DNA from: Sphingomonas kyeonggiensis
GTDB taxonomy: Bacteria; Pseudomonadota; Alphaproteobacteria; Sphingomonadales; Sphingomonadaceae
DNA: 64,000 nucleotides
Direction: 5' to 3'
NCBI RefSeq assembly: GCF_014196745.1
Contig: NZ_JACIEH010000003.1
Location: 868,001 to 932,000 of the forward strand
A program made the translations under genes and the position numbers. The first letter of the stretch is position 1; every line of letters begins with the position of its first letter. The notes under the pieces were generated by a model that worked only from the letters and a program-made list of their open reading frames with translations, did not search any database and was not told where the DNA came from. This document shows positions 26,643 to 35,272 of this stretch, piece by piece.

Positions 26643-28730
26643 TCAGATCTGGATGCGCGCGGTCACGCGGATGTCGCGGCCGGGGAGCGGGGCATAGTCC
26701 TTGAGCACGCTGGCGGCGCGGCGGGCCTCGACGTCGAGGATGTTGTTGGCCGAGAGCTGCAGGCTTGTGTTCGAGCCGGCGCCCCAGGGCTTCCACGAGA
26801 CCGAGGCGTTGACGAAGGTGAAGCCGTCGGTCGGCGTCTCGAAGGCCGAGATGCGGGTCTGGTCGAAGACATGCTCGACTTCGCCGCGGATGGTGAAGGC
26901 GTCCGACGTCGCTTCCAGCCCGCCATTGATGCGCAGCGGCGGGATGCGCGGGGCGGGGCCGGTGCCGGTGATCTCGGCGTGGACGTAATCGGCCAGCGCG
27001 GTGGCGTTGATCGTGAAGGCCTTCACCGTCGCCAGGCGCAGCGAGCCTTCGGCCTCGAAGCCGTAATAGCGGGCATTGGCCTGATTGTACTGGAAGACAG
27101 GCAGGTCGTCCTGCGTCGCGCCGGTGGGCGTGTCGTAGATGTAGCCGGTGAACCAGTTGTAATAAGCCGCGGTCGAGAATGCGAAGCCGTCACCGCCGCC
27201 CTTGAGGGTGGCTTCGACGCCCCAGCTCTTCTCGGTGCCGAAATTCGGGTTGCCGATCTCATAGGCCTGGGTGCCGGCATGGGGACCGTTGGCGAACAGC
27301 TCCTCCGGGGTCGGCGCCCGCTCGGCACGCGAGACGTTGACGCCGAAGCGTACGCCATCGGCAATCGCATAGCTGGCGCCGAGCGAGGCGGAGAAGCTGT
27401 CGAAGCTGCGATTGTACGCCGGGTTGCCGATATCGGCATCGGCCTGGGCGGTCAGGTCGTTGTGCTCGAAGCGGGCCGAGGCCTCGGCCTTGAACGCGCC
27501 GAGATCGAGCGACTGGAGGGTGAACAGGCCGAACTGCTGGGCCGAATTCTTGGGCAGGAACTTCTCGTCGCCGACGACATGCATGTCGCGCAAGGAGAAC
27601 TGGCCGCCGATCAGGCCATCCCAGCCGCCACGCGCACTCTGGACCAGCTCGAGCCGGCCTTCATAGCCCTGGTTGTAGAAGGTGGTGCCGACGGCGCCGT
27701 CTTCCGCGATCTCGCTGTGCTTGTAGTCGGCCGCGGCCCAGCGGGTACGGAGCTGCTTGAAGAAGCCGTCGCCGATATTGACCTCGCCACGCACGTCGAC
27801 GCGGGTCTGCTGGGCGTGAAGGCGGACATTCTCCGCCTCGACCGCCGGATCGAGCGAATAGCGCACCGGCACGCCGTAGAAGGTGTCGAAATGGCTGACC
27901 GAGAAGCCGAGATTGTTGGTGCCGTCGATGATCGCGGCGCCGCCGGCGACGTCCCAGGTCTTGCCCGCGGTGTTGGGCACCTTGCCCTTGAGGTCGGCCA
28001 GTTCCTGGATCTCGGGATCGGCGCTGGCGGCCGCGGCGGCGCGCAGCGGGCGGCTGAGGACATAGCCGCCGGTGCGCTGGTCGCCAGTCTGGGAGAAGCT
28101 GCCATCGGCATGGAGGACGATCTTGCTCGTCACCGGCACGTCCGCCGCGCCCGAGACAGAGCGCTCGTCGGCGGCGCTGCCATAGCTGGCGATGCCGTCG
28201 AAATGGACAATCTCGTCGGGCACGTGGCGCGGGATACGGCTGTCGATCACGTTGACCACGCCGCCGATCGCAGAGGGACCGAAGATCAGCGCGGTCGGTC
28301 CGCGCAGCACTTCGATACGGTCGGCGGTGAGCGGATTGATGATCGGCGCGTGATCGGCCGAGGTGTTCGACACGTCGATGCTGCCGATGCCGTCGGTGAG
28401 CAATGGCGCACGCGCGCCGATGAAACCGCGCAGCACCGGACGCGAGGCATTGGGGCCGAAGGAAGTGGCCGAGACACCCGGCTGCTGGGCCAGGGTTTCG
28501 CCGATCGTCGGGCGCAGGTCGCGAGTCAGCTCGTCCTTGGCGAGGACCGCGGTGCCGCCCAGCACATCGGCGGTGTTGCGGGCGCGGGTGCCGGTGACGA
28601 CGATCTGCGCGCCGGGCTGGTCATGATCCTGATCGGCTGCCGGCGTGTCGTTGCTGTTGGACGGCTTCTCCTCGGCATGGGCGGGGAGGGCGAACAGGGC
28701 AACAGAGGCGAGCAGCAGCGGACGCAACAT
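26643..28730 (-). CDS. TonB-dependent receptor, ZnuD-like
   Basis: A 695-residue outer-membrane receptor. A signal peptide ends near PAHAEE, the TonB box region is QIVVTGTRA, then comes the plug domain (about residues 45-160), then a 22-stranded barrel ending VTARIQI. The plug has the pattern GPNASRPVLRG, DVSNTSADHA and GGVVNVIDSRIP. I recognise this from the ZnuD/NMB0964 group, which takes up zinc and sometimes heme. The His-rich loop often seen in that group is not obvious here, so the metal is an inference. A palindrome 50 bases upstream of the start may be the operator. Confidence 0.9.
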   Translation of the reverse strand: MLRPLLLASVALFALPAHAEEKPSNSNDTPAADQDHDQPGAQIVVTGTRARNTADVLGGTAVLAKDELTRDLRPTIGETLAQQPGVSATSFGPNASRPVLRGFIGARAPLLTDGIGSIDVSNTSADHAPIINPLTADRIEVLRGPTALIFGPSAIGGVVNVIDSRIPRHVPDEIVHFDGIASYGSAADERSVSGAADVPVTSKIVLHADGSFSQTGDQRTGGYVLSRPLRAAAAASADPEIQELADLKGKVPNTAGKTWDVAGGAAIIDGTNNLGFSVSHFDTFYGVPVRYSLDPAVEAENVRLHAQQTRVDVRGEVNIGDGFFKQLRTRWAAADYKHSEIAEDGAVGTTFYNQGYEGRLELVQSARGGWDGLIGGQFSLRDMHVVGDEKFLPKNSAQQFGLFTLQSLDLGAFKAEASARFEHNDLTAQADADIGNPAYNRSFDSFSASLGASYAIADGVRFGVNVSRAERAPTPEELFANGPHAGTQAYEIGNPNFGTEKSWGVEATLKGGGDGFAFSTAAYYNWFTGYIYDTPTGATQDDLPVFQYNQANARYYGFEAEGSLRLATVKAFTINATALADYVHAEITGTGPAPRIPPLRINGGLEATSDAFTIRGEVEHVFDQTRISAFETPTDGFTFVNASVSWKPWGAGSNTSLQLSANNILDVEARRAASVLKDYAPLPGRDIRVTARIQI

Positions 28731-28779
28731 CAACGGATCTTCCCAAACTAAGATACTTGCTGCACCGCGGTAGCCGCGA

Positions 28780-28794
28780 TGATATAAGGTATCA
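28780..28794. promoter_or_regulatory. Palindromic operator candidate upstream of the ZnuD-like receptor
   Basis: TGATA-TAAGG-TATCA is a 5+5 inverted repeat in an AT-rich stretch within the 215-base gap upstream of the receptor. Its position suits repression by a metal-responsive regulator such as Zur. The match to the textbook Zur box is partial, and no regulator gene is nearby. Confidence 0.4.
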
Positions 28795-28945
28795 AGTGCG
28801 TTTCCGTCATACTTTGGGATGGTCGGTTGCCGGTACCCGACGCGATGTGGCGGATCGTCGCAGTTGCGGAAACCTTGAGGTGCCGACCGCACGGCTAATC
28901 AGCGGAACGCGTCGCGCCTAGATGGCTCCCCAACAGGAGGACATC

Positions 28946-29485
28946 ATGGCGTATCTCGATAGCCAGGCACATCTGCTCGAAGGGCTTGCCGGAACCGTCT
29001 CGGCGGAGGCAGCACTGAGCCCGCTCGAATTGCGCACGCTGCAGCTGTCGCAGGCGGATGGCCGCGCGTCGCTGCGCGCGCCGCGCCGGATCGAGCGGCT
29101 GGGGGCGATGCTGTTCGGCTCGCGCCGGGTGGCCGGTCTCGCCAATGCCCGGCTGGAGGCGCTGCGGCGCTTCGCCATTCTCTACCGTCTCGACGGCAAG
29201 CGCCTCGATTCGGCCGAATATGCACGGGCGGAAGCCGCTGGCATCGATGGCGTGATGCTCGCCCGGGTGCGGCGAATCATCGATGGCTGGCCGCGCCGGG
29301 TTGGCCCGTTGCTGCATGCCGCGTCGCTGCTCGGGGCAGTCGGGCTGGCCGCCGCGGCCAGTGTCACGGCCTATTTCTGGCTCGCCGACCAGCTCGAGCC
29401 GGCGGTGGCGGCGATCCTGCTCGGCACCGTTGCCGTGACGCTTGCCCCGCTCTTCGCCGGCCGCCCGCGGGGTGCCCGCGGCTGA
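28946..29485 (+). CDS. Hypothetical protein with two C-terminal membrane segments
   Basis: A 179-residue protein. The first 110 residues are helical and charged (LEALRRFAILYRLDGKRL, then VRRIIDGWPRR). Two hydrophobic segments follow (LLGAVGLAAAASVTAYF and AAILLGTVAVTLAPLF), so the bulk should face the cytoplasm. AGGAGG sits five bases before ATG 28946, which decides the start. I do not recognise a family. It stands between a divergent receptor gene and the lyase operon and seems to be monocistronic. Confidence 0.75.
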   Translation: MAYLDSQAHLLEGLAGTVSAEAALSPLELRTLQLSQADGRASLRAPRRIERLGAMLFGSRRVAGLANARLEALRRFAILYRLDGKRLDSAEYARAEAAGIDGVMLARVRRIIDGWPRRVGPLLHAASLLGAVGLAAAASVTAYFWLADQLEPAVAAILLGTVAVTLAPLFAGRPRGARG

Positions 29486-29496
29486 CCGCTGCCCGG

Positions 29497-29551
29497 AATT
29501 TGGTATAGAACCACTGGGCCAAATCCGGTCCGTTAAATTGGTATTCAAATT
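29497..29551. promoter_or_regulatory. Putative GntR operator pair before the lyase operon
   Basis: Two TTGGTAT-containing sites precede the PL6 gene: TTTGGTATAGAACCA (29499-29513) and AATTGGTATTCAAATT (29536-29551). The second matches 14 of 16 positions of the palindrome AATTGGTATACCAATT, which is the published E. coli UxuR/ExuR type of uronate operator. The local FCD-domain GntR protein (41493-42239) is the obvious candidate to bind it. Confidence 0.55.
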
Positions 29552-29619
29552 GGCTTGCGCGTAATTTGCGCGACTGGTAGGCATCCGCATCGGCCACAAG
29601 AGCCGATGGGGAGGACTCG

Positions 29620-30999
29620 TTGCGACTCTGGGCGCTGTCGATGGGGATGCTTGCGGTGGCTGCCAGTCCGGCGGCGGCGCGCGATACTCTTGTCCATGAT
29701 CAGCAGGAATATGCGGCGGCAGCGAAGGCGCCGGCGCCGGGCGATCGCATCATCCTCGCTAATGGTGAGTGGCGCGATTTCGCAGTCCGTTTCACGGGCC
29801 AGGGCAGCGAAGCCAGGCCGATCACGCTGACCGCGGAGACGCCGGGCAAGGTGATCCTGACCGGTTCCTCGAGCCTGCGCATGGCAGGCAACTGGCTGCT
29901 CGTGTCGAACCTGGTGTTCAAGGACGGCCACGGCACTGGCGAGGACCTGATCGCCTTTCGCTTCGACACGAAACGCTGGGCGGAGAATTCGCGGCTGACC
30001 GGGATCGTCGTCGACGGCTATGGCGCGCCGACCGAGGCCAAGACCGATCACTGGGTGTCGCTCTATGGGCGCAACAACCGGGTCGATCACTCGCACTTCA
30101 CCGGCAAGGTGCATGGCGGGGCGATGCTCGTCGTGGTCCGCGCCGCTTATGGTCCCAGCGACAATCATCACCGGATCGACCACAACTATTTCGGTCCCCG
30201 CCCGCCGCTCGGCGAGAATGGCGGCGAGACGATACGGATCGGTACCAGCCAGGAATCGCAGAGCGACTCCTTCACGGTGGTCGAGGACAATTATTTCGAG
30301 CGCTGCAACGGCGAGGTCGAGATCGTCTCGATCAAGTCGGGCGCGAACATCCTGCGGCGCAATGTCGTGGTCGAGAGCCAGGGCGCGTTCGTGATGCGCC
30401 ACGGGCACGGCAACCGGATCGAGGACAATGTCTTCTTCGGCAATGGCGTGAAGCACACCGGCGGCGTGCGGGTGATCAACCGGCGCCAGATCGTGCGGAA
30501 CAACTATCTCGAAGGGCTGGCCGGCGACGGGTCGTACAGCGCGCTCTCGCTGATGAACGGCGTGCCCAATTCGCCGATCAATCGCTACGAGCAGGTGCAG
30601 GATGCGCTGATCGAGCGGAACAGCCTGATCGATGCGAGCACCGTGACCCTCGGCAACGGCGCCGATGCCGAGCTGTCGCTGCCGCCCGTCGCGACGCGGT
30701 TCGTCGGCAATCTGTTCGTAAACCAGAAGCGCGGCGATCCCTTCGTCGCCAGGTCGGACATCGCCGGGATCACATTCGCCGGCAATGTCATGTCCGTGCC
30801 TGGCCCCGCCACCCTGCCCATCGCGATCGACCGCCGCCAGGTGGTGCTCAAGCGGGCCGCCAATGGCCTGCTCTATCCCACCGATCCGGCACTGGCGAAG
30901 CTCGGTGCCGATCGCACGCTCAAGCCCATCACGCGCGAGGAGACGGGTGTCTCCTGGTACGCCAAGCCTGCGGCCTCGCCGCTTCCGGGAAGCAATTGA
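29620..30999 (+). CDS. Polysaccharide lyase family 6 (alginate lyase / chondroitinase B type)
   Basis: A 459-residue secreted lyase with a parallel beta-helix, cleaving uronate polymers by beta-elimination. After a signal peptide (cleavage near AAARD) the NGEWRDF strand begins the helix. SIKSGAN gives Lys239 and MRHGHGN gives Arg260; these are spaced like the catalytic Lys250 and Arg271 of chondroitinase B. With a PL17 partner next door, alginate is the likely substrate. The start is TTG 29620, with GGGGAGGA just upstream. Its TGA overlaps the next ATG by one base. Confidence 0.93.
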   Translation: MRLWALSMGMLAVAASPAAARDTLVHDQQEYAAAAKAPAPGDRIILANGEWRDFAVRFTGQGSEARPITLTAETPGKVILTGSSSLRMAGNWLLVSNLVFKDGHGTGEDLIAFRFDTKRWAENSRLTGIVVDGYGAPTEAKTDHWVSLYGRNNRVDHSHFTGKVHGGAMLVVVRAAYGPSDNHHRIDHNYFGPRPPLGENGGETIRIGTSQESQSDSFTVVEDNYFERCNGEVEIVSIKSGANILRRNVVVESQGAFVMRHGHGNRIEDNVFFGNGVKHTGGVRVINRRQIVRNNYLEGLAGDGSYSALSLMNGVPNSPINRYEQVQDALIERNSLIDASTVTLGNGADAELSLPPVATRFVGNLFVNQKRGDPFVARSDIAGITFAGNVMSVPGPATLPIAIDRRQVVLKRAANGLLYPTDPALAKLGADRTLKPITREETGVSWYAKPAASPLPGSN

Positions 31000-33194
31000 T
31001 GACTCGTTTCGCTTTTCTCCTCGCCGGTTCCGCCCTGCTCGCTACGCCCGCCCTCGCGCAGACCGCGTCGGGCACCCAGCCGACCTTGTTCCGCGCGGCG
31101 GAGATGGCGGCGACGGCCAAGGAGGCTACGGCCTATCCGCTGTTCAACGCAGAACTGAAGCGCGTCCGCCGCGAAGTCGACAAGGCGATCAAGGCGGGCG
31201 TGGTGGTGCCGGTGCCCAAGGATCCGGGCGGCGGCTACACGCATGAGCAGCACAAGCGGAACTACACCGCCATCTATGGCGCTGGCCTGCTTTTCCGCAT
31301 CACCGGCGAGCAGCGCTATGCCGATTTCGCCAGGGCGGAACTGCTCGAGTACGCCAGGCTCTACCCGACGCTGGGCAACCATCCGGCGGCGAGCGACCAG
31401 CGGCCGGGCCGGCTGTTCTGGCAGAGCCTCAACGACGCCGTCTGGGCCGTCTATGCGGTGCAGGGCTATGACGCGATCCGGGAGTCGCTGAGCGCCGCCG
31501 ATCGCGCGACGATCGACGACAAGGTGTTCCGCCCGATGGCGAGCTTCCTGTCGGCCGGGCAGGCCGAGGAGTTCGACCAGATCCACAACCACGCGACCTG
31601 GGCCTGCGCCGCAGTCGGCATGATCGGCTACACGCTGCGCGACAAGGATTTCGTCGAGGTCGCGCTGAAGGGGCTGAAGCGCGACGGCAAGTTCGGCTTC
31701 CTCGCCCAGATTGACCAGCTCTTCTCGCCCGACGGCTATTATGTCGAAGGGCCCTATTACCAGCGCTACGCGATGCTGCCCTTCGTGCTGTTCGCCCGCT
31801 TCATCGAGGCGAACCAGCCCGAGCAGAAGATCTTCCAGCACCGCGACGGCGTGCTCCTGAAGGCGATCCGGACCTCGATCCAGACGACGTACGACGGCTT
31901 CTTCTTCCCGTTCAACGACGCGATGCCGGACAAGAGCCTGAAGACCGACGAGCTCTACCAGTCGGTGGCGATCGGCTATGAAGTGACCAAGGACCCGGCG
32001 CTGCTGTCGATCGCCCAGTGGCAGGGCCGCACGGTGCTGACGCCCGACGGCCTGATGGTCGCGCGCGACCTGGCGGCGGGCAAGGCCAGGCCTTTCCCCT
32101 TCGCCTCGCAATTCCTCAGCGATGGGCCGAAGGGCGAGATGGGCGGCCTGGCGATCATGCGCTCGGGCCCGACCGACACCGACCAGGTGCTCGTCGCCAA
32201 GAACGCCGCGATGGGCATGGGCCATGGCCATTTCGACAAGCTGAACTGGATCCTCTACGACAACGGCCACGCCATCGTGACCGATTACGGCGCGGCGCGC
32301 TTCCTCAATGTCGAGAGCAAGGACGGCGGGCGCTACCTCAAGGAAAACGAGACCTGGGCGAAGCAGACCGTCGCCCACAATACCCTCGTCGTGAACGAAA
32401 CCAGCAATTTCGGCGGCAAGTGGAAGGTGGGCGACAAGCTCGCGCCGAAGCAGCTCTTCTGGGCGAGCACGCCGCAGGCCACCGTCAGCACTGCCGAGAT
32501 GACCGGCGCCTATCCGGGCGTCCGCTATCGCCGCACGCTGATCCAGCTGCCGGTCGACGGCATCGAGAGCCCGATGATCGTCGACCTGCTCGACGTGACC
32601 GGTGACAAGCCCGCCACCTATGACCTGCCGCTCCATTATGCCGGGCAGATCACCGCGATCGGCTTCCCGCTCCAGTCGAACACCGCCGAGCGCCCGGTAC
32701 TGGGCAAGGCGAACGGCTACCAGCACATCTGGGTCGACGCGACGGGTACGCCGACCGAGGCGAACGGCGCGGTCACCTGGATCAACGACAACCGCTTCTA
32801 CACCTACCGCATGCTGGCCCCGGCCGGCGCCAGCGTGATCCTGGGCGAGAGCGGTGCGAACGATCCGCGCTTCAACCTGCGCCGCGAGCCGCTGCTGATC
32901 GAGCGCGTGACGAACGCGACCAACGCCCAGTTCGTCAACCTGCTCGAGCCGCACGGCAATTACGATGCCGGCGAGGAGAAGACGACCGCGAGCAACAGCC
33001 GGGTGAAGGGCTTCACCCATGTCCGCACCAGTGACGCGGACGTGATCACGATCAGGCTCGCCGATGGCCGTGCGATCACGCTCGCCATCGCCTTCTCGGC
33101 CGATGCGAACGCGGCCCACAGCGCGACCGTCGATGGCCGCAAGCTCGACTGGAAGGGCCATTTCGCGCGCTTCGATACGGGCAAGGGAAACTGA
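30999..33194 (+). CDS. Oligo-alginate lyase, polysaccharide lyase family 17
   Basis: A 731-residue exolytic lyase with an N-terminal alpha/alpha toroid and a C-terminal heparinase II/III-like beta-sandwich. It releases unsaturated uronate monomers from oligoalginate, which open to 4-deoxy-L-erythro-5-hexoseulose uronate. The signal peptide ends at TPALAQ. QIHNHATWACA carries Asn197 and His198, and GPYYQRY carries Tyr254; this is the same 56-residue spacing as His202 and Tyr258 of Alg17C. MGMGHGHFDKLN is the metal-binding His of the sandwich domain. It is the second gene of the lyase operon. Confidence 0.94.
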   Translation: MTRFAFLLAGSALLATPALAQTASGTQPTLFRAAEMAATAKEATAYPLFNAELKRVRREVDKAIKAGVVVPVPKDPGGGYTHEQHKRNYTAIYGAGLLFRITGEQRYADFARAELLEYARLYPTLGNHPAASDQRPGRLFWQSLNDAVWAVYAVQGYDAIRESLSAADRATIDDKVFRPMASFLSAGQAEEFDQIHNHATWACAAVGMIGYTLRDKDFVEVALKGLKRDGKFGFLAQIDQLFSPDGYYVEGPYYQRYAMLPFVLFARFIEANQPEQKIFQHRDGVLLKAIRTSIQTTYDGFFFPFNDAMPDKSLKTDELYQSVAIGYEVTKDPALLSIAQWQGRTVLTPDGLMVARDLAAGKARPFPFASQFLSDGPKGEMGGLAIMRSGPTDTDQVLVAKNAAMGMGHGHFDKLNWILYDNGHAIVTDYGAARFLNVESKDGGRYLKENETWAKQTVAHNTLVVNETSNFGGKWKVGDKLAPKQLFWASTPQATVSTAEMTGAYPGVRYRRTLIQLPVDGIESPMIVDLLDVTGDKPATYDLPLHYAGQITAIGFPLQSNTAERPVLGKANGYQHIWVDATGTPTEANGAVTWINDNRFYTYRMLAPAGASVILGESGANDPRFNLRREPLLIERVTNATNAQFVNLLEPHGNYDAGEEKTTASNSRVKGFTHVRTSDADVITIRLADGRAITLAIAFSADANAAHSATVDGRKLDWKGHFARFDTGKGN

Positions 33195-33198
33195 GCCG

Positions 33199-34491
33199 AT
33201 GACCAAGGTCAAAGGCCTTCGCTGGCTCGTCATCGCCCTGATCGGGCTGGTCACGGTGATCAACTATATCGACCGTAACGCGCTCGCCGTGATGTGGCCG
33301 GCGGTCTCGAAGGACATCGGTGCGGACAAGGCGGATTACGCGCTGCTCGTGACCATGTTCATGGTCGCCTATGCGTTCGGCCAGTCGCTGTTCGGCAAGC
33401 TGCTCGACCGGATCGGCACCCGCATCGGCTTCGTCATCGCGATCGCGGTATGGTCGGTGTCGATCGGTGCACACGCACTCGTCCGCTCGCTGGGCATGCT
33501 GATCGGCCTGCGCGTCACGCTGGGCGTGGCCGAGGCGGGCAACTGGCCCGGCGCGGTCAAGGCAAATGCCTTGTGGTTCCCGCCGCAGGAGCGCGCCTTC
33601 GCCCAGGGCATCTTCAATGCCGGCGCCGCGATCGGCGCGATCATCGCCGCGCCTGCGGTCGCCGCGCTCTACGGGTCGTTCGGCTGGCGGGCGACCTTCG
33701 TGCTGGTCGGCGTGCTGGGCTTTGTCTGGCTGATCCCCTGGCTGTTCGTCTACCGCGCCGATCCCGATCGCCATCCCTGGCTGAGCGACGAGGAGCGCGC
33801 CCATATCAATGCGCGTCCCGCCACGGCCGACGCAGTCGAGAGCGAAGCGCCGGCGCCCGGCATGCTCGAGCTGCTGCGCTATCGCCAGAGCTGGGCGATC
33901 CTGCTCAGCCGCTTCTTCCTCGATCCGGTCTGGTGGCTGTTCGTCTCCTGGCTGCCGATCTATCTCGCCGAGACCTTCCATTTCGACGTGAAGCAGATCG
34001 GCATGTTCGGCTGGGTGCCGTTCGTCGGCGCGATGCTCGGGAGTCTCGGCGGCGGCTGGTTCTCCGGCGTGCTGATTGCCCGGGGCTGGAACGCGCTTTC
34101 GGCGCGCAAGCTCGCCATCGCCATCGGCTGCGTGATCATGCTGCCGGCGCTGCTGCTGACCGCCAAGGCATCGACGCCGCTCAGCGCGGTGCTGCTGATC
34201 GCGGTGATCCTGTTCGGCTTTCAGGTGGCGATCAACAACATCCAGACCATGCCGGGCGACTATTTCGCCGGCGGCGCGGTCGGCTCGCTCGCCGGGATCA
34301 GCGGCACTGCCGCGGTGGCCGGTACCCTCATTACCACCTGGCTCGTGCCGGTGATGACCACCCAGGGCTATGCGCCGATCTTCGCGCTGGCCGCGGCGAT
34401 CGTGCCCCTCGCGCTCCTCTCCATCCTGCTCCTCGGCCGCGGACTTCCGCGCGCCGCGGGCACCATCTCCCCAGAACGGAATCCAGCATGA
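33199..34491 (+). CDS. MFS transporter, anion:cation symporter (ExuT-like) family
   Basis: A 430-residue inner-membrane carrier with 12 hydrophobic segments. VINYIDRNALAVMWP in the first helix, GKLLDRIGTR after helix 2 and LGVAEAGNWPGAVKA in helix 4 are typical of hexuronate/galactonate transporters such as ExuT and DgoT. Between the two lyases and the reductase, its cargo is probably the unsaturated uronate monomer or its ring-opened form, taken from the periplasm. ATG 33199 is four bases after the PL17 stop. The last base triplet overlaps the next ATG (ATGA). Confidence 0.92.
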   Translation: MTKVKGLRWLVIALIGLVTVINYIDRNALAVMWPAVSKDIGADKADYALLVTMFMVAYAFGQSLFGKLLDRIGTRIGFVIAIAVWSVSIGAHALVRSLGMLIGLRVTLGVAEAGNWPGAVKANALWFPPQERAFAQGIFNAGAAIGAIIAAPAVAALYGSFGWRATFVLVGVLGFVWLIPWLFVYRADPDRHPWLSDEERAHINARPATADAVESEAPAPGMLELLRYRQSWAILLSRFFLDPVWWLFVSWLPIYLAETFHFDVKQIGMFGWVPFVGAMLGSLGGGWFSGVLIARGWNALSARKLAIAIGCVIMLPALLLTAKASTPLSAVLLIAVILFGFQVAINNIQTMPGDYFAGGAVGSLAGISGTAAVAGTLITTWLVPVMTTQGYAPIFALAAAIVPLALLSILLLGRGLPRAAGTISPERNPA

Positions 34492-35240
34492 AATTGAAGG
34501 ACAAGGTCGCCATCGTAACCGGCGGCGGACGTGACATCGGCAAGTCGGTTTCGCTGCAGCTCGCAGCGGAAGGCGCCAAGGTCGCGGTCAACTATCGCAG
34601 CGATGCCGAGGCCGCCAAGGCGACCGTCGCCGAGATCGAGGCCGCGGGCGGCACCGCGATCCTGGTCCAGGCCGATGTGACCAAGCCGGCCGAGGTGGCC
34701 AGGCTGGTCGCCGAGACCACCGCGGCCTTCGGCGAGCGGGTCGACGTGCTGGTCAACGTCGCCGGCGGCATGGTCGCCCGCAAGACGCTGGCCGACATGG
34801 ACGAGGCGTTCTTCGACCATGTCATGGAGCTCAACCTCAAATCGACCTTCCTCGTCACCAAGGCGGTGCTGCCGCATCTGGGCGAGGGCAGCGCGATCGT
34901 GAACCTGTCGTCGCTCGCCGGCCGTGACGGCGGCGGGCCGGGCGCGTCGATCTACGCGACCGCCAAGGGCGCGCTGATGACCTTTACCCGCAGCATGGCC
35001 AAGGAGCTGGGGCCGCAGGGCATCCGCGTCAACGCGCTGTGTCCCGGCCTGATCGGCACCAGCTTCCACGACACCTTCTCCAAGCCCGAGGGCCGCAAGG
35101 CCGTGGCCGGCAACACGCCGCTGCGCCGCGAGGGGCATCCGGACGAAGTGGCCTCGGCGGTGGTCTTCCTCGCTTCGAACGACGCCGCGTTCCTGACCGG
35201 CGTCAACATGGACATCAACGGCGGCCTTGCCTTCTCCTGA
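34488..35240 (+). CDS. SDR-family oxidoreductase, likely DEH reductase
   Basis: A 250-residue short-chain dehydrogenase. The cofactor loop is VTGGGRDIGKSV, followed by VNVAGG in place of NNAG. The catalytic residues lie in NLSSLAG (Ser) and YATAKG (Tyr, Lys). In alginate loci an SDR of this kind reduces 4-deoxy-L-erythro-5-hexoseulose uronate to 2-keto-3-deoxygluconate with NAD(P)H, as in Sphingomonas sp. A1. That role fits the neighbours here but is not proven. The Arg in the cofactor loop would favour NADPH. Confidence 0.88.
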   Translation: MKLKDKVAIVTGGGRDIGKSVSLQLAAEGAKVAVNYRSDAEAAKATVAEIEAAGGTAILVQADVTKPAEVARLVAETTAAFGERVDVLVNVAGGMVARKTLADMDEAFFDHVMELNLKSTFLVTKAVLPHLGEGSAIVNLSSLAGRDGGGPGASIYATAKGALMTFTRSMAKELGPQGIRVNALCPGLIGTSFHDTFSKPEGRKAVAGNTPLRREGHPDEVASAVVFLASNDAAFLTGVNMDINGGLAFS

Positions 35241-35272
35241 GGGACAGAAGGCCGCAACCTGGGAGGGTTCAC

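Noticed and set aside
26604..28751. A 715-codon frame antisense to the ZnuD-like receptor
   Set aside because: No recognisable domain; the complement encodes a complete TonB receptor.
29769..30998. An apparent 410-codon N-terminal extension of the PL17 lyase overlapping PL6
   Set aside because: PL17 has its own ATG with a signal peptide at 30999; the extension is an out-of-frame reading of the PL6 gene.
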